From: Lysinibacillus_B sp031181585
GTDB lineage: Bacteria > Bacillota > Bacilli > Bacillales_A > Planococcaceae
Direction of reading: 5' to 3'
Length of the DNA: 64,000 bases
Assembly (NCBI RefSeq): GCF_047301505.1
Contig: NZ_CP154840.1
Location: 682,001 to 746,000 of the forward strand
Position 1 is the stretch's first letter. Every line of letters begins with the position of its first letter. The translations under genes were made by a program, and so were the position numbers. Below the pieces are notes generated by a model. The model was not told where the DNA came from. It saw nothing but the letters and a program-made list of their open reading frames with translations, and did no database searches. This document shows, piece after piece, positions 18,994-28,452 of the stretch.

Positions 18994-19437
18994 ATGCTTT
19001 CAACAAACAACAAAGAATTATTGGATATACCTATCAAAGACTTTATTATTTCATCTGAGAAGGTTGCCCATGTCCAAAGTGGAAACAGTGCGGAACATGC
19101 ATTACTTGTCTTGACGCGTACAGGTTACTCATCTATACCTGTATTGGATATTAAATACCGATTACAGGGATTGCTTAGCAGTAAAATGATTACGGAAGCA
19201 ATTTTGGGCTTAGAGCGAATTGAATATGACCGTCTACCAGATATTAAGGTAGATGATATAATGGAAAGGGAAGTCGCTTATTTAAAAATTACAGATACTT
19301 TCAAACGTGCTCTTGATCTCGTCATTAACCATGCTTTTCTTTGCGTAGTGGATGAGGATGGAACCTTTGCTGGTATTATGACTCGTCGTGTCATTTTAAA
19401 ACAACTAAAAAAATATATTTATCAAAGTGAAGGATAA
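18994..19437 (+). CDS. darB: CBS-domain protein DarB/CbpB (YkuL)
   Basis: A 147-residue protein made of two CBS motifs (about residues 12-75 and 80-140). It shows the segments TGYSSIPVLDIKYRLQGLL and CVVDEDGTFAGIMTRR. It matches YkuL, also called CbpB or DarB, in length and position: ykuL precedes ccpC in B. subtilis as here. DarB binds c-di-AMP. When free of it, DarB binds and stimulates the (p)ppGpp synthetase Rel and pyruvate carboxylase, linking potassium status to these enzymes. AAAGGAGTAG precedes the ATG. Confidence 0.88.
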   Translation: MLSTNNKELLDIPIKDFIISSEKVAHVQSGNSAEHALLVLTRTGYSSIPVLDIKYRLQGLLSSKMITEAILGLERIEYDRLPDIKVDDIMEREVAYLKITDTFKRALDLVINHAFLCVVDEDGTFAGIMTRRVILKQLKKYIYQSEG

Positions 19438-19443
19438 AAATGA

Positions 19444-19477
19444 TCGGCAAAATCCATAAAGGGTTTTGTCGATTTTT
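19444..19477 (+). terminator. terminator after darB
   Basis: CGGCAAAATCC pairs with GGGTTTTGTCG and is followed by ATTTTTAA. Confidence 0.8.
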
Positions 19478-19618
19478 AACTTCTTTCAGCAGAGGTCCTG
19501 TATCTATAGACGGCTGCTATAGAAAGATTTTATTTAACGAATGTTCAAACGTTTGGCGAAAGAAAATCCTCAAGGCGCAGTAACGCAAAAATCGATTAAA
19601 CAAGAAGGAGGGAATTTG

Positions 19619-20509
19619 ATGACAGCAACGGAAGCGGAAATCATTAAAGTGCTCGCTGAAGAAAGAAATATGCGAAAAGCGGCAGAACGACTGTTTTTAA
19701 CTCAGCCTGCCCTATCTCAGCGTTTACAGTCTATTGAAAAAGAATGGGGAACACAGCTATTCCTTCGTTCGCAGCGAGGGCTGACACCAACTCCGGCAGG
19801 GGAGCTTGTCATTCAGTATGCAAATGAACAGATTGCAAGACGCGAGGAAGTCTTTGAAACAATCCAGGCATTGAATTCAAAGGTGCACGGGACATTGAAG
19901 ATTGCATGTGCCTCCATCGTCGGACAAAATTGGCTGCCAAAAGTGTTAAAGGACTTTGTTACATTATATCCGGATACAAAAATTTCCCTGATGACAGGCT
20001 GGAGCTCGGAGATTGTTAAAGCCTTGTATGAAGGAGAAGCACATATCGGTATCGTACGTGGGCAGGCGGACTGGAAAGGGAAGAAAATCCACTTATTTCG
20101 GGACATGATGTACTTAGTCGATAAGGAAATCCAGGCGCTGGATGATTTACATACAACTGACCGGCCATTCATCCAATTTAAAAGTGATTCGGATTATTAT
20201 CAGGAAATTCTACAGTGGTGGCAGCGCCATTTCAATCAAAATCCACGGCATCAAATCATCGTTGACCAAATTGAAACGTGCAAGCAGATGGCGCTCAATG
20301 GGATTGGTTTTGCCATTTTACCTTCTATTACATTGAATGGTTCTGAGGAGGTAAATAAGTTACCGCTCCTTCATTCTGATAATGATATGGGGCTGACACG
20401 GGATACATGGCTGATCGGCTATGAATCTGCCTTCGAACTGCGTCAGGTCCAGGCTTTCGTTGATGTCGTACAGGATCATGCGCGCTGTTTATATGAATAT
20501 AAAAATTAA
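19619..20509 (+). CDS. ccpC: LysR-type regulator CcpC
   Basis: AAGGAGGG is six bases upstream of ATG 19619, which discards a 26-codon upstream extension. The 296-residue protein has the LysR helix-turn-helix at residues about 15-65 (MRKAAERLFLTQPALSQRLQ, GLTPTPAGEL) and a periplasmic-binding-like effector domain. Its place between darB and dapH matches ccpC of B. subtilis, which represses citB and citZ in response to citrate. Orthology is inferred from synteny and length. Confidence 0.83.
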   Translation: MTATEAEIIKVLAEERNMRKAAERLFLTQPALSQRLQSIEKEWGTQLFLRSQRGLTPTPAGELVIQYANEQIARREEVFETIQALNSKVHGTLKIACASIVGQNWLPKVLKDFVTLYPDTKISLMTGWSSEIVKALYEGEAHIGIVRGQADWKGKKIHLFRDMMYLVDKEIQALDDLHTTDRPFIQFKSDSDYYQEILQWWQRHFNQNPRHQIIVDQIETCKQMALNGIGFAILPSITLNGSEEVNKLPLLHSDNDMGLTRDTWLIGYESAFELRQVQAFVDVVQDHARCLYEYKN

Positions 20510-20586
20510 TTACGTGATATTTGACAGAAATTTTAGTACAATCAAAACGTGTTAATTATTCTTACATAGAGAGAGGTTATAATAAG

Positions 20587-21303
20587 ATGAGCGAAAAGTT
20601 GAATGCACAGCAAATTATTGAGTTTATTTCCACTGCAAAAAAAGTGACACCGGTTAAAGTATACGTAAAAGGTGAAGATGTAGCATCTTTATCATACGGA
20701 CAAGATACAAAGGTATTCGGCGAAGGTAATAGCGCAGTTGTGTTCGGTGAGTGGAGCGAAATACAGGCAGCTCTGCAAAGCCATGGCGAAAAAATCGAAG
20801 ACTATGTAGTTGAAAACGACAGAAGAAATTCAGGTGTACCATTACTAGATATGAAACATGTGAATGCTCGTATTGAACCAGGTGCAATTATTCGTGATCA
20901 AGTTACAATTGGTGACCAGGCTGTCATCATGATGGGTGCAATTATAAATATTGGAGCGGAAATCGGTCCAAAAACAATGATCGATATGGGTGCTGTTCTT
21001 GGCGGACGTGCAACGGTTGGTGCAAATTGTCATATTGGTGCTGGTACAGTGCTTGCCGGCGTAATTGAGCCGCCAAGCGCACAGCCGGTTATTATTGAAG
21101 ATGATGTAGTGATCGGTGCCAATGCAGTCGTACTAGAAGGCGTACGTGTTGGAAAAGGTGCTGTTGTAGCTGCAGGGGCCATTGTTATTGAAGACGTAGC
21201 TCCTTATACAGTAGTTGGAGGGGTTCCAGCCCGCGTACTAAAAGAGTTAGATGAAAAAACAAAGTCAAAAACAGAAGTAATTGACGCATTACGAAATATT
21301 TAA
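20587..21303 (+). CDS. dapH: tetrahydrodipicolinate N-acetyltransferase
   Basis: The ATG at 20587 gives 238 residues; the upstream in-frame TTG lacks a ribosome site. The N-terminal 85 residues match the DapH_N domain. The rest is a left-handed beta-helix with hexapeptide repeats (IEPGAIIRDQVTIGDQAVIMMGA, GAEIGPKTMIDMGAVLGG). The enzyme acetylates tetrahydrodipicolinate in the acetyl branch of the diaminopimelate/lysine pathway. It is followed after 12 bases by dapL, which acts two steps later. Confidence 0.95.
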   Translation: MSEKLNAQQIIEFISTAKKVTPVKVYVKGEDVASLSYGQDTKVFGEGNSAVVFGEWSEIQAALQSHGEKIEDYVVENDRRNSGVPLLDMKHVNARIEPGAIIRDQVTIGDQAVIMMGAIINIGAEIGPKTMIDMGAVLGGRATVGANCHIGAGTVLAGVIEPPSAQPVIIEDDVVIGANAVVLEGVRVGKGAVVAAGAIVIEDVAPYTVVGGVPARVLKELDEKTKSKTEVIDALRNI

Positions 21304-21315
21304 GAAGGTGAATGC

Positions 21316-22434
21316 ATGCAAACATTGATTGAAATCCGCCGGGCCCTGCATCAAATTCCGGAGCTCGGTTTTCAGGAATTTAAAACACAGGCGTATATTT
21401 TGGCATTTTTAGCAGAATTGCCGCAGGAACATCTGGCAGTTACAACTTGGCGTACAGGTGTTATCGTACGCATTGCTGGTACGAGTCCAACTAAAACGAT
21501 TGGCTGGCGGACGGATATCGATGGACTGCCTGTCACAGAAGAAACAGGTGTTGATTATGCGTCTAAGCATGCAGGCCATATGCATGCATGCGGCCATGAT
21601 TGTCATATGACAGTTGCACTTAGTCTTGTCGAAGCTTTTACTGCCAATCGACCAAAGCAAAATGTCATTGTCTACTTCCAGCCTGCCGAGGAAGGTCCTG
21701 GGGGCGCAGAGCCAATGTTAAATTGGCTGAAGGAAGAGAGGCCAGATCTTGTGTGCGATGAAATCTATGCGCTCCATATTGCACCGGAATATCCCGTAGG
21801 CACGGTGGCTACTCGTCCAGGATTGCTATTCGCTAATACATCAGAGCTCTTCATTGACTTAAAAGGCGTTGGCGGACATGCTGCTTATCCTCATAAAACA
21901 CGGGATATGACCATTGCTGCAGCGAATCTTTTGCTTCAGCTGCAGACAATCGTCAGCCGTAACATTGATCCGATGAATAGTGTTGTCATTACTGTTGGAA
22001 AAATGACGTCCGGTACAGTGCAGAACGTTATTGCAGAAAATGCCCGTTTAGAAGGTACAATTCGAACATTGAATGCTGATTCCATGCAGGAGGTAAAGCG
22101 TCGAATAGAGGCAATTTGCGCTGGTATAGAGGCCGCTTTCGAATGTTCAGTGGTTATCGACTACGGCTCAATGTATTATGAAGTAAATAATGACCCTGCA
22201 TGTGCAGAACGTCTATTAGCCTTTGCAAAGGAATACGATGGGGCAACGGACTATCACTGTCCGGCTGCTATGACAGGGGAAGATTTCGGGTATTTTGTTA
22301 AGGAAATCCCAGGAGCTATGTTTTGGAGCGGTGCCAATTGCTCATACGGACTACATCAATCGAAGATGAATCCTGATGAAGAGCTGCTGGCGTTCAATAC
22401 AGGGTTTGTTGAGGCATTTATTCGAAGCTTATAA
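21316..22434 (+). CDS. dapL: N-acetyldiaminopimelate deacetylase
   Basis: A 372-residue M20 metallopeptidase-fold amidohydrolase. Metal ligands are visible in HACGHDCHM (residues about 93-101), AEEGPGGAEPM, and ALHIAPEYPVG. It matches YkuR (DapL) of B. subtilis, which frees LL-diaminopimelate and acetate from the N-acetyl form. AAGGTG precedes the ATG, and the dapH stop is 12 bases upstream, so the two form an operon supplying diaminopimelate for peptidoglycan and lysine. Confidence 0.93.
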   Translation: MQTLIEIRRALHQIPELGFQEFKTQAYILAFLAELPQEHLAVTTWRTGVIVRIAGTSPTKTIGWRTDIDGLPVTEETGVDYASKHAGHMHACGHDCHMTVALSLVEAFTANRPKQNVIVYFQPAEEGPGGAEPMLNWLKEERPDLVCDEIYALHIAPEYPVGTVATRPGLLFANTSELFIDLKGVGGHAAYPHKTRDMTIAAANLLLQLQTIVSRNIDPMNSVVITVGKMTSGTVQNVIAENARLEGTIRTLNADSMQEVKRRIEAICAGIEAAFECSVVIDYGSMYYEVNNDPACAERLLAFAKEYDGATDYHCPAAMTGEDFGYFVKEIPGAMFWSGANCSYGLHQSKMNPDEELLAFNTGFVEAFIRSL

Positions 22435-22438
22435 AATG

Positions 22439-22482
22439 GGAGGTGTCTAGAAAGCGAAAGCTTCCTGGCATCTCTTTTTTCA
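22439..22482 (+). terminator. terminator after dapL
   Basis: GAGGTGTC...GAAAGC, loop GAAA, then GCTTCC...CATCTC with a T6 tail. Confidence 0.8.
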
Positions 22483-22524
22483 TAAATTGGATAGCTGCAG
22501 TACGCTATTCTTCCTCTTATTAAG

Positions 22525-22567
22525 AAAAGGGTCGCTCGAGAATATTTCTCGTAGCGACCCTTTTTTT
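22525..22567. terminator. second, bidirectional terminator
   Basis: AAAAGGGTCGCT pairs with AGCGACCCTTTT, with an inner CGAGAA/TTCTCG stem. It separates dapL from the convergent MFS gene. Confidence 0.9.
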
Positions 22568-22569
22568 AA

Positions 22570-23772
22570 TTAAGCCGATTTCGATGGCTGCAGCAGATAG
22601 GAGGCTTTCCTGTTTGTCCATGTATAGGCAAGTACAAAACAGCCAGCCAATACAACCGTTCCTAAAATATACGGAGATTCCATATTCCAGTCAAAGAGAA
22701 TACCAGCTAATGCAGGTCCGAACATATTACCAAGGCTCATATAAGCATTGTTCATGCCGGCAGCGAAGCCTTGTTCATTCCCTGCAACCTTACTGATTAG
22801 CGTATTTACTGCTGGACGGATAAACGTCGTTGCAATAGAGAACAAAGTAGCAACAACTAAAACAATGAAGAAGCCACTTACAAAAATGACAAGCAGCATC
22901 GTCGCAGCTGCTAATAAAAGGTTGACTAAAATAACCTTCATTTCACCATATTTCTTAAACAATTTATCAATGACGAACATTTGAAGAATAACTCCCGCAA
23001 ATCCGCCAACTGTTAAAATAATGGAAATATCCAATGGTGTATAGTCAAATTTATGATCCAGGTAAAGTGATAATGTTGCCTGGAAGTTAGAGATGCCAAA
23101 ACTGAAAGTGAAAACGACAATTAAAAATACAAAGTATGATGTTTTTGTTGATTTCACCATTTGTTTTACTAAGTTTTCACGTGGTGGTCTTGCAGCAGCC
23201 GTATCGACGGCATTTTTAATATTCGGCAAGATCAGCCATGATAAGATAGCGGCAATCAATGCAGCGCTTCCCGCTACATAAAAAGGAAAATGTAAATTGA
23301 TTCCCGATAAAGCCCCGCCGAGTCCAGGCCCAATTGTAAAGCCAAGGCTCATGGCAGCTCCGAGCATCCCCATGCCTTTTCCGCGTTGCTCTACTGTCGT
23401 AATGTCTGCAACATAGGCCATGATTGGAGGCATAACAAAGGCAGCTCCTGCACCGCTTAGGAAACGGGAAATAAATAATACCCATACTGCATCAGCAAGG
23501 CCGAATAAAATTTGGGCTAGACCGTAGACGACAAGTCCCCCGATAATAAATATCTTTCTTCCGTGGCGATCAGACAATTCCCCCGCAATAGGAGAAAGTA
23601 AAAATTGTGCCAGTGCAAAGCCTGCAATTAGAAATCCGAGGACTTGTCCTCCTACACCAAATACTTGTAAATATGCGGGCATAACCGGTACGATAATACC
23701 AATGCCTCCCATTGTTATGAAAAGGTTAAACATTAATACATAAAGGGCCACATTGTTATTAGCTTTAGCCAT
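22570..23772 (-). CDS. MFS transporter of the drug:H+ antiporter type
   Basis: A 400-residue membrane protein with about 12 helices. MFS motif A is visible after helix 2 as GELSDRHGRKIFIIGG. The motif C-like sequence GFTIGPGLGGALSG lies in helix 5 near residue 145, typical of 12-helix exporters such as NorA/Bmr and YkuC. The substrate is unknown. GGCGGTGTG precedes the ATG on the minus strand. It is a single-gene unit. Confidence 0.85.
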   Translation of the reverse strand: MAKANNNVALYVLMFNLFITMGGIGIIVPVMPAYLQVFGVGGQVLGFLIAGFALAQFLLSPIAGELSDRHGRKIFIIGGLVVYGLAQILFGLADAVWVLFISRFLSGAGAAFVMPPIMAYVADITTVEQRGKGMGMLGAAMSLGFTIGPGLGGALSGINLHFPFYVAGSAALIAAILSWLILPNIKNAVDTAAARPPRENLVKQMVKSTKTSYFVFLIVVFTFSFGISNFQATLSLYLDHKFDYTPLDISIILTVGGFAGVILQMFVIDKLFKKYGEMKVILVNLLLAAATMLLVIFVSGFFIVLVVATLFSIATTFIRPAVNTLISKVAGNEQGFAAGMNNAYMSLGNMFGPALAGILFDWNMESPYILGTVVLAGCFVLAYTWTNRKASYLLQPSKSA

Positions 23773-23881
23773 GACACACCGCCTTTCTTATGAACTATTT
23801 CGACTTTTGAAATGATAATACACATAGTCTAACATAATTATACTGTAAGTGTCTCTATTAGAAATATCGGTAAAAGGAATG

Positions 23882-23914
23882 AAAAAACGCGCAGCAGAAA
23901 GCTGTGCGTTCTTT
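23882..23914 (-). terminator. terminator of the pot operon
   Basis: On the minus strand AACGCACAGC pairs with GCTGCGCGTT and is followed by TTTTTTC. Confidence 0.8.
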
Positions 23915-23916
23915 AT

Positions 23917-24993
23917 CTAATTTAGATTCATCTTAAATTCAAGAAAATATTCATTATATTTACCAAGCCATTTGAGGCCTAAGTTTTCGTAAACCTCTAG
24001 GCGTTCACGAAGCTCAACATCTGGATAGAAGCGCTCATCGCTAATAACTTCTTCATCCATGAGCTCCCAAGAAGCAGCATTAGGTGTTGAATACCCGACA
24101 TAGTCAGCATTTTGCGCTCCGTTTTCTGCATCCAGCATGAAATTAATAAAGGCATGTGCTCCTTCAATATTCTTGGATGTTTTTGGAATAACAAAGTTAT
24201 CAAACCATAAATTTGAACCTTCTTCAGGTACCGCGAAATCTAGTTCTTCATTTTCCCACATCATATCGGCTGCCTGGCCGGACCACGTAAGGGCAACGGT
24301 TGCTTCATTATTGATCATAAGCGGTGTAATTTCGTCACCGATAATAGCCTTAACGTTTGGTGTTAGCTCGATTAACTTATCTGTTGCTTCACGAAGTGCC
24401 AAATCGTCCTTCAGATTCAAGGAATAGCCGAGTGAATTCAATCCCATCCCAATGACTTCACGGGAGCCATCCACTAGGAATACTTTATCTTTTAAACGTT
24501 CGTCCCATAAATCTTCCCATGATTCAAACGTCAAATCTTCAGGTACCATTGATGGATTATACACAATACCGACGGTTCCCCAGAAATAAGGGGTAGAGTA
24601 TTTGTTGCCTGGGTCGAATGGTAAGTCCAAGAAGTAGGGATCAATATTCTTCATGTTCGGAATCAGTGAATGGTCAAGTTCGATGAGCATATCATCTTCA
24701 ATCATCGTCTCAATCATATATTCGGAAGGAACAGCGATGTCATAAGATGAGCCGCCCTGCTGAACTTTCGTATACATTGCTTCATTTGAATCAAATGTTT
24801 CATATACAACATGAATACCTGTTTCTTCTTCAAACGCATCGATCAATTCAGGATCGATGTATTCGCCCCAGTTATAGACTGTCAGCGTATCTTTACTGCC
24901 TTTCGCCCCGGCAGATTCTAAAGATCTTGAAGCAAAGAATAAAAGAAGGCAGACGACAATAATTGCGCTGGTTGCCTGTACGAGCTGCTTCAT
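23917..24993 (-). CDS. potD: spermidine/putrescine ABC transporter substrate-binding protein
   Basis: A 358-residue extracytoplasmic binding protein. The mature domain starts with TLTVYNWGEYIDPELIDAFEEETG, the hallmark of PotD/PotF proteins, and continues with YDIAVPSEYMIE. The N-terminal hydrophobic segment (residues about 8-23) has a cysteine inside the core (VVCLLLFF) but no proper lipobox, so it is probably held as an uncleaved signal anchor rather than as a lipoprotein. It is the last gene of the potABCD operon and overlaps potC by four bases. Confidence 0.93.
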   Translation of the reverse strand: MKQLVQATSAIIVVCLLLFFASRSLESAGAKGSKDTLTVYNWGEYIDPELIDAFEEETGIHVVYETFDSNEAMYTKVQQGGSSYDIAVPSEYMIETMIEDDMLIELDHSLIPNMKNIDPYFLDLPFDPGNKYSTPYFWGTVGIVYNPSMVPEDLTFESWEDLWDERLKDKVFLVDGSREVIGMGLNSLGYSLNLKDDLALREATDKLIELTPNVKAIIGDEITPLMINNEATVALTWSGQAADMMWENEELDFAVPEEGSNLWFDNFVIPKTSKNIEGAHAFINFMLDAENGAQNADYVGYSTPNAASWELMDEEVISDERFYPDVELRERLEVYENLGLKWLGKYNEYFLEFKMNLN

Positions 24994-25787
24994 TTAGATT
25001 CCCCCATTCTTGCTTTCGTACGGTTATTGACAAAGTAGTAGCCGATTACCACTAGGACTGTTACTAAGAAGACAAGACCGGAAATAGCATTAATTGTTAA
25101 TTTAATGCCGGCGCGCGCCATCGAATAGATTTCCACAGAAAGAGTTGAGAAACCGTTGCCTGTCACGAAAAATGTCACAGCAAAATCATCAAGTGAATAC
25201 GTAATGGCCATGAAGAAGCCGGCAAAAATACCCGGTGCGATATACGGAAGGATAACACGCGTTAATACATCCCGTTTTGTCGCCCCTAAATCACGGGCTG
25301 CATCAATAAGGGAGGTGTTCATTTCTAATAGCTTTGGCAATACCATCAGTACTACAATCGGTACACTGAATGCAATATGGGATACAAGTACAGATGTGAA
25401 GCCAAGCTTTACCCCGATCATCGTAAATAGGATAAGGAAGCTGGCCCCGATCACAACATCTGGAGAAACGATCAATACATTATTTAATGAAAGAAATGTA
25501 TTACGTAATTTTTTGTCCTTCATCGAAACGATTCCGATAGCACCGAGCGTTCCAATAATTGTGGCAATCAGACCAGATAATAGAGCGATCAACACAGTAT
25601 TGATCAGAATGACGAGCAGGCGTGTATCTTCAAATACAGCCTTGTAATGTTCCAAAGTGAAAGACTCAAAATCGTTCATATTGCCGCCGCTGTTAAATGA
25701 ATAGAAAATCAAATAAAAAATCGGTGCATATAGGACGATGAACACTAAAACCAAATATCCTTTAGAGGCTGCAGATAATTTATTCAT
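24990..25787 (-). CDS. potC: spermidine/putrescine ABC transporter permease
   Basis: A 265-residue six-helix permease with the EAA-loop LIDAARDLGATKRDVLTRVILPYIAPGI near residue 160 that docks on the ATPase. It is the second permease, as in the family order potA-B-C-D. Its last bases overlap potD and its first base is the last base of potB, so translation is coupled. Confidence 0.93.
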   Translation of the reverse strand: MNKLSAASKGYLVLVFIVLYAPIFYLIFYSFNSGGNMNDFESFTLEHYKAVFEDTRLLVILINTVLIALLSGLIATIIGTLGAIGIVSMKDKKLRNTFLSLNNVLIVSPDVVIGASFLILFTMIGVKLGFTSVLVSHIAFSVPIVVLMVLPKLLEMNTSLIDAARDLGATKRDVLTRVILPYIAPGIFAGFFMAITYSLDDFAVTFFVTGNGFSTLSVEIYSMARAGIKLTINAISGLVFLVTVLVVIGYYFVNNRTKARMGESK

Positions 25788-26590
25788 TATACACGGCCTC
25801 CTTTCTTCTTTTGTCCCGTAACCATCATCGTCAGTACCATGAATACAATTAGGAATACGGCGATTGTAGAACCCATCCCCCAGTTCTGAGAAACAAGGAA
25901 CTGCTGTTCAATGGCTGTTCCGAGGGTAATAACCTGATTTCCTGCAATCAAGCGAGTAATCATGAAGAGTGATAGGGCAGGGATGAATGTTACCTGAATT
26001 CCTGATTTTACACCGTCAATCGTTAATGGGAATACGACACGGCGGAATGTTGTCCAGCTGGATGCCCCAAGATCTCTCGCAGCAAAAACAAGGGACGGGT
26101 TTAATTTATCGAGCGAGTTGAAAATCGGTATGATCATGAATGGAATGAAGATATATACCGATACAAAAATAAAGCTAAAATCAGTAAATAAAATTTGCTG
26201 AGGATCAAAGCCGAATACTTCAATGAAGGCATTGATCGGACCATACAAGCCGAAGATTCCAATGAATGCATATGTTTTTAACAGCAGATTGATCCAAGAT
26301 GGGATGATAATCAGCATCAGCCATAGCTGCTTATGCTTTGTCTTTGTCAGCAAATAAGCAGTCGGGTATGCAATCAATAATGTAAAGAAAGTAATGAGAA
26401 ATGCATACCAGAAGCTTGTGAATGTCATTTTTAAATAAATAGCGGAGAAGAAGTTTTTATAATTCTCCAGCGTGAAATTTCCAGAAAGGTCAAGCATGGA
26501 ATAATAAAGTACTAAGGCAATCGGTGCAATAACGAATAAGGCAATCCAAATGACATAAGGGAATAACGCTGTGCGATTTTTACTCTGCAT
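25787..26590 (-). CDS. potB: spermidine/putrescine ABC transporter permease
   Basis: A 267-residue permease with about six helices and the EAA-type loop VFAARDLGASSWTTFRRVVFPLT near residue 170. It overlaps the end of potA by 11 bases. PotB and PotC together form the membrane channel for polyamine uptake. Confidence 0.93.
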   Translation of the reverse strand: MQSKNRTALFPYVIWIALFVIAPIALVLYYSMLDLSGNFTLENYKNFFSAIYLKMTFTSFWYAFLITFFTLLIAYPTAYLLTKTKHKQLWLMLIIIPSWINLLLKTYAFIGIFGLYGPINAFIEVFGFDPQQILFTDFSFIFVSVYIFIPFMIIPIFNSLDKLNPSLVFAARDLGASSWTTFRRVVFPLTIDGVKSGIQVTFIPALSLFMITRLIAGNQVITLGTAIEQQFLVSQNWGMGSTIAVFLIVFMVLTMMVTGQKKKGGRV

Positions 26591-27683
26591 GATCGTCTTC
26601 CCCGTAAGCTTCTAAGCGCTTGTCGAACTCTTCTTCTGTTTCGTTCAGACGCATAACATGAATTGCTTCTGGATCGAAGTCCAAACCGATTTCTGCACCT
26701 ACTTCTGCCTTTTTCAGTGAATGAACAAGCCATTCATTGCCGTCTTTATCGTATGTTGATAACTCATAGTGAACACCACGGAATAGCTGCGTATCAACAC
26801 GCACAATTAATTTGCCTTTATCTACCGATGTAATTTCTAAATCTTCTGGACGGATGACGATGTCAATTTTCTCGTTTGGCTTCATTCCGCCATCCACACA
26901 TTCAAACACTTTGCCGGCAAACTGTACTTTATAATCTTCAATCATTACACCGTCTACGATATTGGATTCACCGATAAAGTCTGCAACAAAGCGGTTGATC
27001 GGTTCATCGTAAATATCGACTGGAGTTCCTGACTGCATAATTTCTCCTTGAGACAAGACGAAAATCTCGTCACTCATTGCCAAGGCTTCTTCCTGATCGT
27101 GTGTGACGAAAACAAATGTTTTGCCAAGACGCTGCTGTAACTCGCGGAGCTCATATTGCATTTCAGTTCGTAACTTTAAATCAAGGGCAGATAACGGCTC
27201 ATCTAATAGGATTACTTCGGGGTCATTAACGATCGCGCGGGCAATTGCTACACGCTGACGCTGACCTCCGGACATCTCAGAAATTTCACGGTTTTCATAG
27301 CCTGCTAGGTTAACGAACTTCAATGCTTCCAGGACACGTTCTTTAATTTCCGTTTCCTTTACTTTTTTGATTCGAAGACCAAATGCCACATTTTCAAAAA
27401 CATTTAAATGAGGAAACAGCGCATAATCCTGAAACACGGTATTCACTTGTCTTTCATTAGCAGGCACATTGTTTATACGTTTGCCATTGAAATATACATC
27501 ACCTGTCGTGGCATCTGTAAACCCGGCAATAATACGTAAAATGGTTGTTTTTCCACAGCCGGAGGGACCTAATAATGTATAAAATTTGCCTCTTTCAAGC
27601 TCAAAGTTGATATTTTTTAGGACGGTCGTCCCGTCATTATAAGATTTTGTTACGTTTTCAAAACGAATAATCGTGTTATCCAT
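26580..27683 (-). CDS. potA: spermidine/putrescine ABC transporter ATP-binding protein
   Basis: A 367-residue ABC ATPase. Walker A is GPSGCGKTTILR (about residue 37), the signature is EMSGGQRQRVAIARA, Walker B is VILLDEPLSALD, and the switch histidine lies in FVTHDQEEAL. A TOBE-type domain follows from about residue 240. It powers polyamine import. The start ATG has GAGGA upstream and the XRE regulator gene ends 16 bases before it. Confidence 0.94.
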   Translation of the reverse strand: MDNTIIRFENVTKSYNDGTTVLKNINFELERGKFYTLLGPSGCGKTTILRIIAGFTDATTGDVYFNGKRINNVPANERQVNTVFQDYALFPHLNVFENVAFGLRIKKVKETEIKERVLEALKFVNLAGYENREISEMSGGQRQRVAIARAIVNDPEVILLDEPLSALDLKLRTEMQYELRELQQRLGKTFVFVTHDQEEALAMSDEIFVLSQGEIMQSGTPVDIYDEPINRFVADFIGESNIVDGVMIEDYKVQFAGKVFECVDGGMKPNEKIDIVIRPEDLEITSVDKGKLIVRVDTQLFRGVHYELSTYDKDGNEWLVHSLKKAEVGAEIGLDFDPEAIHVMRLNETEEEFDKRLEAYGEDDHAE

Positions 27684-27698
27684 TAGTTGTCCTCCTCA

Positions 27699-28241
27699 TT
27701 ACAAATAAGATTCAGTAGCTACTAGCAGCACCCTTGTCAGTCCGTTGTGTGCATTAAAAATCTGATGGTTTGAAGATGCCTCGTAATAAACCGAGTGGCC
27801 TTCGCCTGCGATATATTCTTCTGTGCCGATGACGACGCGGATGCGGCCCTTTATTACATAAATAAAAGTTTCAGATAATGAGGGTTCAAACTGCTTGAAT
27901 TCACCATCTTTTTGTAAAGTTAGAATGACTGGCTCCATTTCCTTTTCATTAGAGGTCGGGATCAGCCACTCAATTGAATAGTTTTTGTCGTGGTCGGTAT
28001 AGCTTGTGTGGTCTTCCTTCGTATAAACGACTGGTTGCTCATCAGGTGTGTCATCAAAAAATTCCTTAGGCGTAGAGCCAAGGACTTCGAGAATATGGAA
28101 TAGCGTTTCAATAGACGGAGAGTTTAGGTTGCGTTCAAGTTGTGAAATGTAACCCTTTGTCAGGTCCGTACGTTCCCCAAGCTCTTCTTGCGTGAGCCCC
28201 TTTTTTAATCGTAAAGCTTTAATTTTTGCTCCGATTTGCAT
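27699..28241 (-). CDS. XRE-family regulator with cupin domain, polyamine-operon regulator
   Basis: AGGAGGG lies nine bases upstream of the ATG at 28241, giving 180 residues; an upstream extension is rejected. Residues about 1-65 are an XRE helix-turn-helix (IKALRLKKGLTQEELGERTDL, TKGYISQLERN). Residues about 110-178 are a cupin (VIKGRIRVVIGTEEYIAGEGHSVYYEA) that probably senses a small ligand. The layout matches PuuR-type regulators. As first gene of the pot operon with operator-like repeats upstream, it most likely controls polyamine uptake and itself. Confidence 0.87.
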   Translation of the reverse strand: MQIGAKIKALRLKKGLTQEELGERTDLTKGYISQLERNLNSPSIETLFHILEVLGSTPKEFFDDTPDEQPVVYTKEDHTSYTDHDKNYSIEWLIPTSNEKEMEPVILTLQKDGEFKQFEPSLSETFIYVIKGRIRVVIGTEEYIAGEGHSVYYEASSNHQIFNAHNGLTRVLLVATESYL

Positions 28242-28262
28242 TAGGCACATCCCTCCTGCTTG

Positions 28263-28309
28263 GTTTAGTAATGCTAAACAAAAAGTATTAAAGTTTACTA
28301 TTACCAAAC
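28263..28309 (-). promoter_or_regulatory. paired operator-like palindromes upstream of the XRE-pot operon
   Basis: GTTTAGTAATGCTAAAC (28263-28279) is a palindrome with six-base arms. GTTTACTATTACCAAAC (28293-28309) is a second copy that agrees at 13 of 17 positions. Their starts are 30 bases apart, about three helical turns, and a half-site GTTTAC follows at 28315. They lie between the operon start and its presumed promoter, a natural place for autoregulation by the XRE protein. Binding is inferred. Confidence 0.65.
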
Positions 28310-28452
28310 TTTAAGTTTACAAAACATAATTATTATAACGAATTTTCCCCTGATTACAAGAGGTTTTTACTGGTAAAGCCGAAAAAAAATATTAAAACTC
28401 ATAATTAGTTAAAAATGTAACTGAATGTAGAAAGGAAAATGGAGGAGGAAAA

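Noticed and set aside
20521..20586. TTG start for dapH 22 codons upstream, and TTGACA at 20521 as its -35
   Set aside because: The TTG lacks a ribosome site, and no -10 lies at proper distance from this TTGACA.
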